From NCBI RefSeq assembly GCF_007002745.1, contig NZ_SGNY01000001.1, positions 124,001-188,000 of the forward strand: a stretch of DNA of 64,000 nt, given 5' to 3'. Source of the stretch: Martinezella rhizogenes (lineage in GTDB: Bacteria; Pseudomonadota; Alphaproteobacteria; Rhizobiales; Rhizobiaceae). This document shows, piece after piece, positions 36,628 to 45,934 of the stretch. The translations under genes and the position numbers were made by a program. The notes under the pieces are model-generated. The model was not told where the DNA came from. It ran no database searches and saw nothing but the letters and a program-made list of their open reading frames with translations. The first letter of the stretch is position 1, and each line of letters opens with the position of its first letter.

Positions 36628-37308
36628 ATGCATTTTCCCGAACTGACCATTTCCCGTCGCGGCCTTCTCGGCGGTGTTGCCCTTGCTGCCGTTGCTGCGG
36701 CCCTGCCGTTTGCCTTCACGCCCGGTATTGCCGAGGCGCAGGAATTGCCTGAATCCACCGGCGATGTGGATATGGCTGCGGTGATGAAACCCGGCCCGCT
36801 GCCGGAAGCAGCGCTCGGTGATGCCAACGCACCCGTCAAGATCGTCGAATACATGTCGATGACCTGCCCGCACTGCGCCAACTTCCACAACAAGACCTTC
36901 GAAGAGATCAAGAAAAAATACATCGATACCGGCAAGGTCTATTTCGTGCTGCGCGAATTCCCGTTCGATCCGCGCGCTGCTGCCGCCTTCATGCTGGCGC
37001 GCTGCGCCCCTGAAGGCCAGTATTTCCCCTTCGTTTCCATGCTGTTCAAGCAGCAGCAGAGCTGGGCTGTAGCCCAGGATGCGCGTGCCGCCCTGCTGCA
37101 ATTGTCGAAAATGGCCGGTTTCTCACAGGAGTCTTTCGAGGCCTGCTTGACGAACCAGAAACTTCTGGATGATGTGAACGCAACCATGCAACGCGGTGCG
37201 ACGGAATTCGGCATCAACTCCACGCCGACTTTCATCATCAACGGCAAGAAATACGCGGGAGACATGTCGGTTGAAAACATGTCGGCTGTCATCGACAAGC
37301 TGCTCTGA
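36628..37308 (+). CDS. DsbA-family thiol-disulfide oxidoreductase with Tat-like signal
   Basis: The protein has 226 aa. The signal region has a twin-arginine pattern (ISRRGLLGGVALAAV...) and ends near EAQ. The active site is Cys80-Pro-His-Cys83 in 'MSMTCPHCANFHNKTFEEI', the DsbA type, with the cis-Pro loop in 'NSTPTFIINGKKYAG'. It catalyses disulfide formation in the periplasm. This single-domain thioredoxin_4 form lies beside mutY/DUF721 in Rhizobiales. A terminator follows at 37327-37364, immediately before smc. Confidence 0.92.
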   Translation: MHFPELTISRRGLLGGVALAAVAAALPFAFTPGIAEAQELPESTGDVDMAAVMKPGPLPEAALGDANAPVKIVEYMSMTCPHCANFHNKTFEEIKKKYIDTGKVYFVLREFPFDPRAAAAFMLARCAPEGQYFPFVSMLFKQQQSWAVAQDARAALLQLSKMAGFSQESFEACLTNQKLLDDVNATMQRGATEFGINSTPTFIINGKKYAGDMSVENMSAVIDKLL

Positions 37309-37326
37309 TCGCCGAACCCTGAAAGA

Positions 37327-37364
37327 AACGGGCGGCGGGTACTTCCGTTCGCCCGTTTTTTATT
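37327..37364 (+). terminator. Terminator after dsbA-like gene
   Basis: aacgggcg (37327-37334) pairs with cgcccgtt (37350-37357), with a 15-base loop, followed by TTTTATT. It separates the dsbA-like gene from smc, whose start lies 28 bases further on, so smc has its promoter near or inside this hairpin. Confidence 0.75.
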
Positions 37365-37392
37365 GCCTGTCGTCCGACCGGAGCATGACGGC

Positions 37393-40300
37393 ATGAAGTT
37401 CAACAAGCTGCGCGTTGTCGGTTTCAAATCCTTCGTTGAACCTTCCGAATTCATCATCGAGCCGGGGCTCACCGGTGTCGTCGGCCCGAATGGCTGCGGC
37501 AAGTCCAATCTGGTGGAAGCGCTTCGCTGGGTGATGGGCGAAAACTCCTACAAGAACATGCGCGCCTCCGGCATGGATGACGTGATCTTCTCCGGTTCCG
37601 GCAATCGCCCGGCGCGCAACACCGCCGAAGTCGGCCTCTATCTCGACAATTCCGACCGCACCGCGCCCGCCGCCTTCAATGATGCCGATGAAATTCAGGT
37701 GACGCGGCGCATCGAGCGCGAAAACGGCTCGGTCTACCGCATCAACGGCAAGGAAGCCCGCGCCAAGGATGTGCAGCTGCTGTTTGCCGACGCCTCCACC
37801 GGCGCGCGCTCGCCCTCCATGGTGGGGCAGGGGCGTATCGGCGAACTCATCAATGCCAAGCCGCAGGCCCGCCGCCAGCTGCTGGAAGAGGCGGCCGGCA
37901 TTTCCGGCCTGCATTCCCGCCGCCATGAGGCCGAGCTTCGCCTGCGCGCCGCCGAGACCAATCTGGAGCGGCTGGAAGATGTGACCGCCCAGCTGGAAAG
38001 CCAGATCGAAAGCCTCAAACGCCAGGCGCGCCAAGCCAACCGTTTCAAGATGCTGTCCGCCGATATCCGCGCCCGCGAGGCGACCCTTCTGCACATCCGC
38101 TGGGTGGAGGCGAAGGAAGCCGAAGGCGAGGCGGAAAGCGCGCTTAATCAGGCGACCAACATCGTCGCCGAAAAGGCGCAAGGGCAGATGGAAGCGGCCA
38201 AGCAGCAGGGCATTGCCAGCCTGAAACTGCCGGAACTGCGCGAGGACGAGGCCCGCGTTGCCGCCGCCCTGCAACGCCTGCAGATTGCCCGCACCCAGCT
38301 GGATGACGAGGCGAACCGCCTGCTGCGCCGCCGCGACGAGCTGGCGCGCCGTCTGTCGCAGCTTGGCGAGGACATCGTCCGCGAGGAACGGCTTGTCTCC
38401 GACAATGCCCAGATACTCGCGCGGCTGGATGAGGAAGAGGCCGAACTCCTCGAAATCCTGTCCGATTCCGGCCGCCATGCCGACGAAATGCGCGAAGCCT
38501 TCGAAGCCGCCGCCGTCAAGCTGGCGGAAAGCGAAGCCATTTTCACGGCCATCACCGCCGAGCGCGCCGAGGCGGCTGCCGGCCGTCAGCAGCTGGAGCG
38601 GGCGATCCGCGATCTTTCAGACCGCAAGCTAAGGCTCGAACGGCAATCGCAGGAAGCAACGGCCGAGATCGAGGCCATCGACGAAAAACTCTCCGGCCTT
38701 CCCGACCCCGCAGAACGGCGTGAAGCGGTCGAGGCGGCTGAGATCGCCGTCGAGGATGCATTGATCGTGGCGGAGGAGGCCGAGGCCGCCGTTGCCGAGG
38801 CACGTTCGGCCGAAGCGCTGGCGCGCGGGCCGCTGGAAACGGCGAAGAATCGGCTGAACGCGCTGGATACCGAAGCGCGCACCATCACCAAAATCCTCGC
38901 CTCCAGTGCCGCTGCCAATGGCAGCTTCACGCCGGTGGCGGAAGAAATGACGGTGGAACGCGGTTATGAGGCCGCCCTTGGCGCGGCGCTTGGCGATGAC
39001 CTCGAAAGCCCGCTCGATGCCGCAGCACCTGCCTATTGGGGCGGCAATGGCGACGGTGCTGGCGATCCCGCCCTGCCGCAGGGTGCAAAACCGCTTCTGG
39101 ATTATGCGCAGGCACCCGATGCGCTTAGACGTGCCCTTGCACAGATCGGCGTCGTTGCAGACGTATCGGAAGCCCGGCGCCTGTTGCCTTCACTCAAGGC
39201 CGGCCAGCGGCTGGTAACGCGCGAAGGCGCCCTGTTCCGCTGGGATGGCCACATCGCCAGCGCCGATGCACCGGGTGCTGCAGCACTTCGCCTGTCGCAG
39301 AAGAACCGCCTTGCCGAAATTGAGACCGAACTGGATGAGGCCCGCTCCATTCTGGATGAGGCCGAAGACCAGCTTGCCGCGAAAACCGAGGCCATCAGAA
39401 GCAGCGAATTGCAGCTTTCGGATGTGCGCGACCGGAGCCGGCTCGCGACCCGTCAGCTTGCCGAGGCACGCGAGGCGCTGACATCAGCCGAACGGGCCTC
39501 GGGCGATCTGCTGCGCCGCCGGGATATCGTTTCCGAAGCTCTGAACCAGATCGGCGCGCAGATCGACGAGATCGCCGTTCAGGAAGAAAACGCCCGCATC
39601 GAAATGGAAGACGCGCCGGATCTTTCCGTGCTCGATCTGCGGCTGCGCGAAAGTCAGCTCGAAGTCGCGACCGACCGCGGCCTTCTGGCGGAAGCCCGCG
39701 CGCGCCATGAGGGCGTGAGCCGCGAGGCGGAAAGCCGCCAGCGCAGAATACAGGCAATCGCGCAGGAGCGTTTCACCTGGCAATCGCGAGCGGCAAGTGC
39801 GGCCGATCACATCGCCACGCTGCGCGCGCGTGAGGAAGAGGCGCGCGAGGAAATCGCCGAGCTTGATATTGCGCCGGAGGAGTTCGACGAGAAACGCCGC
39901 AACCTCCTCAATGAATTGCAGAAGACCGAGGACGCCCGCCGCGAGGCCGCCGACCGGTTGGCCGAGGCGGAAAACCTGCAGCGTGCCGCAGACCGTGTGG
40001 CCGCAACGGCGCTTTCCGAACTGGCTGAGGCCCGCGAAAAACGTGGACGTGCCGAAGAACGTCTGGTTTCTGCTCGCGAAAAGCGGCAGGAGACTGAACA
40101 CCGCATCCGCGAAACACTGAATACCGAGCCGCATATGGCCCTGCGCCTGACTGGCCTTGGCCCGGACCAGCCGAAGCCCGATATTCGCGATGTCGAGCGT
40201 GATCTCGACCGGCTGAAGATCGAACGCGAAAGGCTTGGCGCGGTCAATCTGCGTGCCGAGGAAGAGCAGGCCGAGCTTACCGCCAAGCTCGAGGCGCTCA

Positions 40301-40860
40301 TCAAGGAGCGCGACGATATCATCGATGCCGTGCGCAAGCTGCGGGCCGGCATCCAGAACCTCAACCGCGAGGGCCGTGAGCGGCTGATCGCCGCCTTCGA
40401 CGTGGTCAATTCGCAGTTCCAGCGACTGTTTACTCATCTGTTCGGCGGTGGCACGGCCGAATTGCAGCTGATCGAATCCGACGATCCACTGGAGGCGGGG
40501 CTGGAAATTCTCGCCCGTCCGCCGGGCAAAAAACCACAGACCATGACATTGCTTTCCGGCGGCGAGCAGGCGCTGACAGCCATGGCGCTGATCTTTGCCG
40601 TCTTCCTCACCAATCCCGCGCCGATCTGCGTGCTGGACGAGGTGGATGCCCCGCTCGACGACCACAATGTCGAGCGCTACTGCAACCTGATGGACGAGAT
40701 GGTGGCCTCTACGGAGACCCGCTTCGTCATCATCACCCACAATCCCATCACCATGGCGCGCATGAACCGCCTCTTCGGTGTCACCATGGCCGAACAGGGT
40801 GTATCGCAGCTTGTGTCGGTGGACTTGCAGACTGCCGAACAGCTGCGCGAAGCCGTCTGA
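37393..40860 (+). CDS. smc: Chromosome segregation protein SMC
   Basis: This condensin ATPase organises the chromosome. The product has 1155 aa from ATG 37393. Walker A is GPNGCGKSN (31-39), followed by coiled coil (about 165-490), a hinge (about 500-640 with a Gly-rich patch 'YWGGNGDGAGD'), a second coiled coil (about 650-980) and the C-terminal head. The head has signature 'LLSGGEQALTAMALIF' and Walker B 'PICVLDEVDAPLDDHN'. An in-frame start at 37363 lies in the dsbA terminator. The hinge is short and divergent, as in alphaproteobacterial SMC. ScpA/ScpB are not in the window. Confidence 0.97.
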   Translation: MKFNKLRVVGFKSFVEPSEFIIEPGLTGVVGPNGCGKSNLVEALRWVMGENSYKNMRASGMDDVIFSGSGNRPARNTAEVGLYLDNSDRTAPAAFNDADEIQVTRRIERENGSVYRINGKEARAKDVQLLFADASTGARSPSMVGQGRIGELINAKPQARRQLLEEAAGISGLHSRRHEAELRLRAAETNLERLEDVTAQLESQIESLKRQARQANRFKMLSADIRAREATLLHIRWVEAKEAEGEAESALNQATNIVAEKAQGQMEAAKQQGIASLKLPELREDEARVAAALQRLQIARTQLDDEANRLLRRRDELARRLSQLGEDIVREERLVSDNAQILARLDEEEAELLEILSDSGRHADEMREAFEAAAVKLAESEAIFTAITAERAEAAAGRQQLERAIRDLSDRKLRLERQSQEATAEIEAIDEKLSGLPDPAERREAVEAAEIAVEDALIVAEEAEAAVAEARSAEALARGPLETAKNRLNALDTEARTITKILASSAAANGSFTPVAEEMTVERGYEAALGAALGDDLESPLDAAAPAYWGGNGDGAGDPALPQGAKPLLDYAQAPDALRRALAQIGVVADVSEARRLLPSLKAGQRLVTREGALFRWDGHIASADAPGAAALRLSQKNRLAEIETELDEARSILDEAEDQLAAKTEAIRSSELQLSDVRDRSRLATRQLAEAREALTSAERASGDLLRRRDIVSEALNQIGAQIDEIAVQEENARIEMEDAPDLSVLDLRLRESQLEVATDRGLLAEARARHEGVSREAESRQRRIQAIAQERFTWQSRAASAADHIATLRAREEEAREEIAELDIAPEEFDEKRRNLLNELQKTEDARREAADRLAEAENLQRAADRVAATALSELAEAREKRGRAEERLVSAREKRQETEHRIRETLNTEPHMALRLTGLGPDQPKPDIRDVERDLDRLKIERERLGAVNLRAEEEQAELTAKLEALIKERDDIIDAVRKLRAGIQNLNREGRERLIAAFDVVNSQFQRLFTHLFGGGTAELQLIESDDPLEAGLEILARPPGKKPQTMTLLSGGEQALTAMALIFAVFLTNPAPICVLDEVDAPLDDHNVERYCNLMDEMVASTETRFVIITHNPITMARMNRLFGVTMAEQGVSQLVSVDLQTAEQLREAV

Positions 40861-40934
40861 GGCGGCTTGTCCGGGAGCAGCCCCGACTTTTGCTCAATGT
40901 GAATTTATCTGGCCGTATCACCCATTCGGGTGAG

Positions 40935-41065
40935 CGACATCACGCGGCATTTTGCTATGTTTTTCGGAACAACCAAGGGCTCTCACCAGACCCCACCATC
41001 CGGTTTCCTGTACCGGATGGAATGCCTTGCGAGGCCACTGCCGTGGCCTCGCAAGGCTTTCTTTT
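40935..41065 (+). ncRNA. Candidate small RNA with two hairpins and terminator
   Basis: Hairpin 1 is ccatccggt-ttcctgt-accggatgg (40996-41020, 9-bp perfect stem). Hairpin 2 is a perfect 15-bp stem gccttgcgaggccac/gtggcctcgcaaggc (41024-41057) with loop tgcc, followed by tttctttt. A hairpin just before an ideal terminator, with no ORF, is the usual shape of alphaproteobacterial trans-acting sRNAs. The 5' end is not known. The alternative is simply the smc terminator, but it is 165 bases after smc. Confidence 0.45.
41024..41065 (+). terminator. Ideal rho-independent terminator
   Basis: A 15-bp perfect stem (41024-41038 with 41043-41057), loop TGCC and T-rich tail TTTCTTTT. It is the strongest terminator in the window. 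It ends either the candidate sRNA at 40935 or the smc transcript. Confidence 0.85.
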
Positions 41066-41128
41066 CCGGGTTCAGAGGGCGATGTGGCTGCATGGCTGGT
41101 AATCGTTTCCGGGGCGCAAACCTCCTCC

Positions 41129-41240
41129 GTCATTCAGACCTTGCGCCGAAATCCAGCCAGCCCAGGTCCTTGGGCTGAAAAGAGTCCTTCCCGACGCGCA
41201 GACCCGCGTCGGCTGGATTCCTGCGCAAGGCTACTGCCGT
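41129..41240. repeat. Intergenic palindromic repeat, family B (copy 3)
   Basis: It begins gtcattcagaccttgcgccg and holds 'ccagcccaggtccttgggct' and 'cgcgtcggctgga', ending in 'gcgcaaggctactgccgt'. The outer arms are looser than in the copy at 17931, consistent with decay. The internal segment is almost identical between the two copies (ggctgaaaagagtccttccc). Confidence 0.75.
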
Positions 41241-41305
41241 CCCGTTTAAATTTATGGATACCTTATATGGCTTGGAAGCTAGCGGTGAACGTTGCGCATT
41301 TTCTC

Positions 41306-41395
41306 GACGTCATCCTTGGGCTTGTCCCAAGGATCCAAACACGTCAAAAAAATCAATCCGTTGCAGATCCTCGGGACAGGCCCGAGGATGACGTC
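41306..41395. repeat. Intergenic palindromic repeat, family C (copy 3)
   Basis: gacgtcatccttgggcttgt at the start and its inverted partner 'gggacaggcccgaggatgac' at the end flank about 45 bases with 'aaaaaatcaatccgttgcag'. It has the same overall form as 48264-48352. Confidence 0.75.
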
Positions 41396-41599
41396 GGAGT
41401 GTTTGGCGAGGTTTGCCATTTATAGGACGACGGCCATACGTCATTCCTGTCCCAATGCTCGAAATTTAAACCGGACAGTAGCGTTTCAAGGCCGGAATGT
41501 CGCAAGGAGATGATGCTGCGAAGCCCTCTAAACGCTTAACCCGCCGTAACCTTCAATCGCGCAGTGTGCTCCGCGCATGATACGGAGACCCACGACCAC

Positions 41600-42577
41600 T
41601 CACCCCGGCACCAGCCGCAGTCGCGTGCCCCATGGGTCGATTGCCTCCACCACATTGTTCTCCATCTCCACCAGCACATAAGCGGCGGCCCGCAGCCGGG
41701 TCTTCTGCGCCTCAAGATCGTCGGGATTTCGGACGGTGAGGGAAAACCAGTCGAGGCCGGTTTCGGTGGCGTTGCGTTCCTTCGCCCCCCGGCTGTTCCA
41801 CGTATTCACCGCCAGATGATGATGATACCCGCCGGAAGAGAGAAACGAGGCATCGGAGCGCGCATCCTGCGTCGGTTGCAGGCCGACGGCCTGCTCATAA
41901 AAGCCACGGGCGGCGGCGATTTCTCCGACCCGCAGGTGAATATGGCCGATGCGCATTCCGGCCGGGGCAACCTCGTAATGATCGGTTTTGGTGTCGGTCA
42001 GCGCCACGAGATTATCGACATCCAGCGGTTCGGTGCCCATTTTCACCACCCGGCCGCTCCAGACCCATGCGTCTTTCGGGCGATCGCTGTAAACCTCGAT
42101 ACCGTTGCCTTCGGGATCGTTGAGATAGACCGCTTCGCTGACATTATGATCGGCAAAACCCGATAGTGGCACCTGCCGGAGCGCCGCATGCACCAGCCAG
42201 CGGGCGAGATCCTCGCGGGTGGGCATCAGATAGGCGATGTGGAACAGGCCGGCGGAAGTGGGGCTTTCGAAATCTGCCGCCGGTTTGTGGACGAGATCGA
42301 GCAGCGGCACGCTTCCGACGCCGAGCGTCACGCCTCTCGCCGAGCGTCCCACCTCCTTCATGCCAAGCACCGAGCGGTAATAATCGATCATCGGATCAAG
42401 GTCGCGCACCCGAAGTGCGGCCTGGCCAATATGCATGGGTGTCGTCAAGGCAAAGGGCAGGGCGGTGGCGGCATTTGCGGCGGGCGGGCCGCCCTCGGCC
42501 TTTAGCGCACCGGCCAGCGCCGTGGCGGCGCAAGAAATTCCGGCAAATTTCAACGTGTGGCGGCGAGTAAATTGCAT
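41600..42577 (-). CDS. Exported two-domain VOC protein (ring-cleavage dioxygenase-like)
   Basis: From ATG 42577 (AAGAG upstream) the product has 325 aa. It begins with a Tat-like signal (FTRRHTLKFAGISCAAT). Two VOC domains follow: 'IGQAALRVRDLDPMIDYYRS' with His and 'GNGIEVYSDRP' with Glu (domain 1), then 'IGHIHLRVGEIAAARGFYEQ' and 'HHHLAVNTW' (domain 2). This is the CatE/extradiol-dioxygenase-like arrangement with metal ligands H, H, E. The Tat export signal is unusual for this family, which is normally cytosolic. It is divergent from ppdK. Confidence 0.82.
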   Translation of the reverse strand: MQFTRRHTLKFAGISCAATALAGALKAEGGPPAANAATALPFALTTPMHIGQAALRVRDLDPMIDYYRSVLGMKEVGRSARGVTLGVGSVPLLDLVHKPAADFESPTSAGLFHIAYLMPTREDLARWLVHAALRQVPLSGFADHNVSEAVYLNDPEGNGIEVYSDRPKDAWVWSGRVVKMGTEPLDVDNLVALTDTKTDHYEVAPAGMRIGHIHLRVGEIAAARGFYEQAVGLQPTQDARSDASFLSSGGYHHHLAVNTWNSRGAKERNATETGLDWFSLTVRNPDDLEAQKTRLRAAAYVLVEMENNVVEAIDPWGTRLRLVPG

Positions 42578-42805
42578 GAATAATCTCTTTGTCGGCGATG
42601 ATAATGGCTTAGGGAACACTCCGTTTCTGCGCACTACACGAATGCGTCAGTCCTGCTGTTATTTTGTGTTTGCGGCAATTCTGGCGCGCAATTTGCCGCA
42701 ATTATGCTGCACTGCGATGTAAACTGCACGTTGCGGCGTTCCCAACATGCTGGCAATGCTGTAGATGATAGAAAAATGACAACGCTTCTGGGTGGAGAGC
42801 GTGGA

Positions 42806-45532
42806 ATGAAAAAATGGGTTTATACCTTCGGCAATGGTGCTGCCGAAGGCAGGGCAGGTGACGTTGCAATATTGGGCGGCAAGGGTGCGAACCTTGCCGA
42901 AATGGCAAGTCTCGGCCTACCCGTTCCCCCCGGCCTCACCATCATTACAGATGCCTGCGCCCTTTATCACAAGAACGGCCGCGATCTTCCCGAGGAATTG
43001 AAGCTGCAGGTCATGGCCGGCCTGCACGGCATGGAAGCCGTGACCGGCAAGACCTTCGGCGGCAGCCAGTCGCCGCTGCTTCTTTCCGTCCGCTCCGGCG
43101 CGCGCGCCTCCATGCCGGGCATGATGGATACCGTCCTTAATCTCGGCCTCAACGACCGCACGGTCGAGGCGCTGGGCCACGATGCCGGCGACGCCCGTTT
43201 TGCCTGGGACAGCTACCGCCGCTTCATCCAGATGTATGCCGATGTTGTCATGGGCCTCGATCATGAACTGTTCGAGGAAATTCTCGAGGATGAAAAAGGC
43301 CGGCTCGGCCACGAATACGATACCGACATGTCGGCGGTCGAATGGCAGCACGTCGTTTCGCTTTACAAGAAGCTGATCGAGGACGAGCTGGGCGAAGCCT
43401 TCCCGCAGGACTGTCACGTGCAGCTCTGGGGCGCCATCGGTGCTGTTTTCGCCAGCTGGACCAACCACCGCGCCGTGACCTACCGGCATCTGCACAATAT
43501 TCCGGGTGACTGGGGTACGGCGGTCAACGTTCAGGCCATGGTCTTCGGCAATCTCGGTTCGTCTTCGGCAACCGGCGTCGCCTTCACCCGCAATCCTTCC
43601 ACCGGCGAAGCGGAGCTTTACGGGGAATTCCTCGTCAATGCTCAGGGGGAAGACGTGGTAGCGGGCATCCGCACGCCGCAGTCGATCACCGAGGCTGCGC
43701 GGCTGGCATCGGGTTCCGACAAGCCCTCCATGGAAAAGCTGATGCCGGAGGCGTTCAGTGAGTTCCTGGCCATCTGCAAGCGGCTGGAAAACCATTATCG
43801 CGACATGCAGGATCTGGAATTCACCATCGAGCGCGGCAAGCTCTGGATGCTGCAGACCCGTTCCGGCAAACGCACCACCCGCGCCGCCATGAAGATTGCC
43901 GTCGATATGGTGGAAGCAGGCACGATTTCGCAGGAGGAGGCGGTCTGCCGCATCGAGCCCTCATCGCTCGACCAGCTGTTGCACCCGACGATTGATCCGG
44001 GCATTTCCCGCCCCGTCATCGGTTCCGGCCTGCCGGCCTCTCCGGGAGCTGCTACGGGTGAGATCGTCTTCACCTCGGAAGAGGCGGTTGCAGCGGAAGC
44101 CGAAGGCCGCCGGGTTATTCTGGTGCGCATCGAAACCAGCCCGGAAGATATTCACGGCATGCACGCCGCCGAAGGCATTCTGACGACGCGTGGTGGCATG
44201 ACCAGCCACGCCGCCGTGGTGGCGCGCGGCATGGGTATCCCCTGCGTCACCGGTGCCGGCTCCATGCGTGTCGACATGCGCAACAAGGTGCTGATCGGCG
44301 TCGGCTGTATGCTCAAGCGCGGCGATATCATCACCATCGATGGCTCTTCCGGCCGGGTGCTGAAGGGCGAAGTGCCGATGACGCAGCCGGAACTGTCTGG
44401 CGATTTCGGCAAGCTGATGATCTGGGCCGACAATCTGCGCCGCATGACGGTGCGGACCAATGCCGACACCCCGGCCGACGCCCGCGCCGCCCGTGCCTTC
44501 GGTGCCGAAGGTATTGGCCTCTGCCGCACCGAACACATGTTCTTTGAGGGCGACCGTATCCATGTGATGCGCGAAATGATCCTCGCCGAAAGCGAAAGGG
44601 GCAGGCGGGCAGCGCTTGACGAGCTTCTGCCGATGCAGCGTTCGGATTTCACCGAACTGTTCCAGATCATGCATGGCCTGCCGGTGACGATCCGCCTGCT
44701 CGATCCGCCGCTGCACGAATTCCTGCCGAAGACCGATGGCGAAATCGTCGAGGTGGCGGCCGCCATGGGCATGCCGCAGACCGTGTTCCGCCAGCGGCTG
44801 GATGCGCTGCATGAATTTAACCCCATGCTCGGCCATCGCGGCTGCCGTCTCGCCATTTCTTACCCCGAGATCGCCGAAATGCAGGCCCGCGCCATTTTCG
44901 AAGCCGCCGTTGAGGCAGCGCGCATCACCGGCGCGCCCGTTGTGCCTGAGATCATGGTGCCGCTGGTCGGCCTGCGCTCTGAGCTGGATTATGTCACCGA
45001 GGTCATCGATCGTGTCGCCGCCGCGGTGGCGCAGGAAACCGGCATGGAGATCGAATATCTGACCGGCACCATGATCGAACTGCCGCGCGCTGCACTGCGC
45101 GCCCATGTCATCGCCGAAGCCGCGGAATTTTTCTCCTTCGGCACCAACGATTTGACGCAGACGACCTTCGGCATTTCCCGCGATGACGCGGCGCGCTTCA
45201 TCAACACCTATCAGCGCAAGGGCATCATCGAGCGCGACCCGTTCATCTCGCTCGATTTTGATGGTGTGGGGGAGTTGATCCGCATCGCCGCCGAACGCGG
45301 CCGCCAGACACGACCGGAACTGAAGCTCGGCATTTGCGGCGAACATGGCGGCGATCCGGCCTCGATCCATTTCTGCGAGGATGCGGATCTCGATTACGTG
45401 TCCTGTTCGCCCTTCCGCGTGCCGATTGCCCGCCTTGCCGCCGCGCAGGCAACGCTTGCTGCGCGGGCGAAGGAGGGGCAGGTGGCAAGCAATGTCGCCT
45501 TCATTCCGGTCAGGGGTTCTGTCGGACGATGA
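42806..45532 (+). CDS. ppdK: Pyruvate, phosphate dikinase
   Basis: The enzyme interconverts pyruvate + ATP + Pi and PEP + AMP + PPi, for gluconeogenesis or PEP balance. I prefer ATG 42806 because GGAG lies 8 bases upstream; ATG 42776 is possible. The product has 908 aa. The ATP-grasp N-terminus has 'LGGKGANLAEMASLGLPVPPG', the swivelling His is His468 in 'GGMTSHAAVVARGMG', and the PEP-binding TIM barrel has 'GLCRTEHMFF' and catalytic Cys in 'LKLGICGEHGGDP'. The last 23 bases overlap the convergent lipoprotein gene. Confidence 0.97.
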   Translation: MKKWVYTFGNGAAEGRAGDVAILGGKGANLAEMASLGLPVPPGLTIITDACALYHKNGRDLPEELKLQVMAGLHGMEAVTGKTFGGSQSPLLLSVRSGARASMPGMMDTVLNLGLNDRTVEALGHDAGDARFAWDSYRRFIQMYADVVMGLDHELFEEILEDEKGRLGHEYDTDMSAVEWQHVVSLYKKLIEDELGEAFPQDCHVQLWGAIGAVFASWTNHRAVTYRHLHNIPGDWGTAVNVQAMVFGNLGSSSATGVAFTRNPSTGEAELYGEFLVNAQGEDVVAGIRTPQSITEAARLASGSDKPSMEKLMPEAFSEFLAICKRLENHYRDMQDLEFTIERGKLWMLQTRSGKRTTRAAMKIAVDMVEAGTISQEEAVCRIEPSSLDQLLHPTIDPGISRPVIGSGLPASPGAATGEIVFTSEEAVAAEAEGRRVILVRIETSPEDIHGMHAAEGILTTRGGMTSHAAVVARGMGIPCVTGAGSMRVDMRNKVLIGVGCMLKRGDIITIDGSSGRVLKGEVPMTQPELSGDFGKLMIWADNLRRMTVRTNADTPADARAARAFGAEGIGLCRTEHMFFEGDRIHVMREMILAESERGRRAALDELLPMQRSDFTELFQIMHGLPVTIRLLDPPLHEFLPKTDGEIVEVAAAMGMPQTVFRQRLDALHEFNPMLGHRGCRLAISYPEIAEMQARAIFEAAVEAARITGAPVVPEIMVPLVGLRSELDYVTEVIDRVAAAVAQETGMEIEYLTGTMIELPRAALRAHVIAEAAEFFSFGTNDLTQTTFGISRDDAARFINTYQRKGIIERDPFISLDFDGVGELIRIAAERGRQTRPELKLGICGEHGGDPASIHFCEDADLDYVSCSPFRVPIARLAAAQATLAARAKEGQVASNVAFIPVRGSVGR

Positions 45533-45782
45533 TCTGACGCTCGACGACAACCGGCCTGTAGAACATGTCGCGGTTCATCTGCGCCTGCCATGCACGGTTA
45601 TCGGCGCGGCGATCCATTTCCAGATCGAGAAGGCAACCCGCCATCGGGTCGGTGCCGGGGCGGAAACCATAACCCCGGCAAGTCGCCTCGTCCCGCGCCC
45701 GCCGCTCTTCCGGCGTCAGCGTCTGGCAGGCGGTCAGCGCCAGCATGGCGGCAAGCGAACCGAGGACGATGGAAACACGCAT
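45510..45782 (-). CDS. Small lipoprotein
   Basis: From ATG 45782 the product has 90 aa with a signal peptide ending in a lipobox (AAMLALTAC; Cys near 19). The mature part has two more cysteines ('EATCRGYGFRPGTDPMAGCLLDLE') and an Arg/Asp-rich helix ('MDRRADNRAWQAQM'). This resembles small conserved rhizobial lipoproteins of unknown role. The frame extends to 45851 without a signal. Its 3' end overlaps ppdK by 23 bases tail to tail. Confidence 0.75.
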   Translation of the reverse strand: MRVSIVLGSLAAMLALTACQTLTPEERRARDEATCRGYGFRPGTDPMAGCLLDLEMDRRADNRAWQAQMNRDMFYRPVVVERQIIVRQNP

Positions 45783-45934
45783 CTTGTTTCTCCCTTGAAC
45801 ATGACAGCCGTACGGCACTTTTATTGCCGCGATTGATACGCCTGTTTTCATATGGGGAAAAGCCGCATTGGTGCGGAAAGTTGCATCAATTGACCGCCAG
45901 ACAATGGCTGCGCCCGGCCCAGCGGGACGGACCT

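Larger units (their letters stand above)
40861..41599. other. 739-base intergenic region after smc
   Basis: This long gap contains a pair of strong hairpins suggestive of a small RNA (40935-41065), a family B repeat (41129-41240) and a family C repeat (41306-41395). The remaining 41396-41599 has 'aggtttgccatttataggac' and 'gaaatttaaaccggacagta', fragments also found beside the repeat at 48264. No protein gene is visible. Confidence 0.55.

Noticed and set aside
43961-45550. Minus-strand open frame of 529 codons
   Set aside because: Antisense to ppdK, with His/Gly/Ala-rich shadow composition; ppdK is unambiguous.
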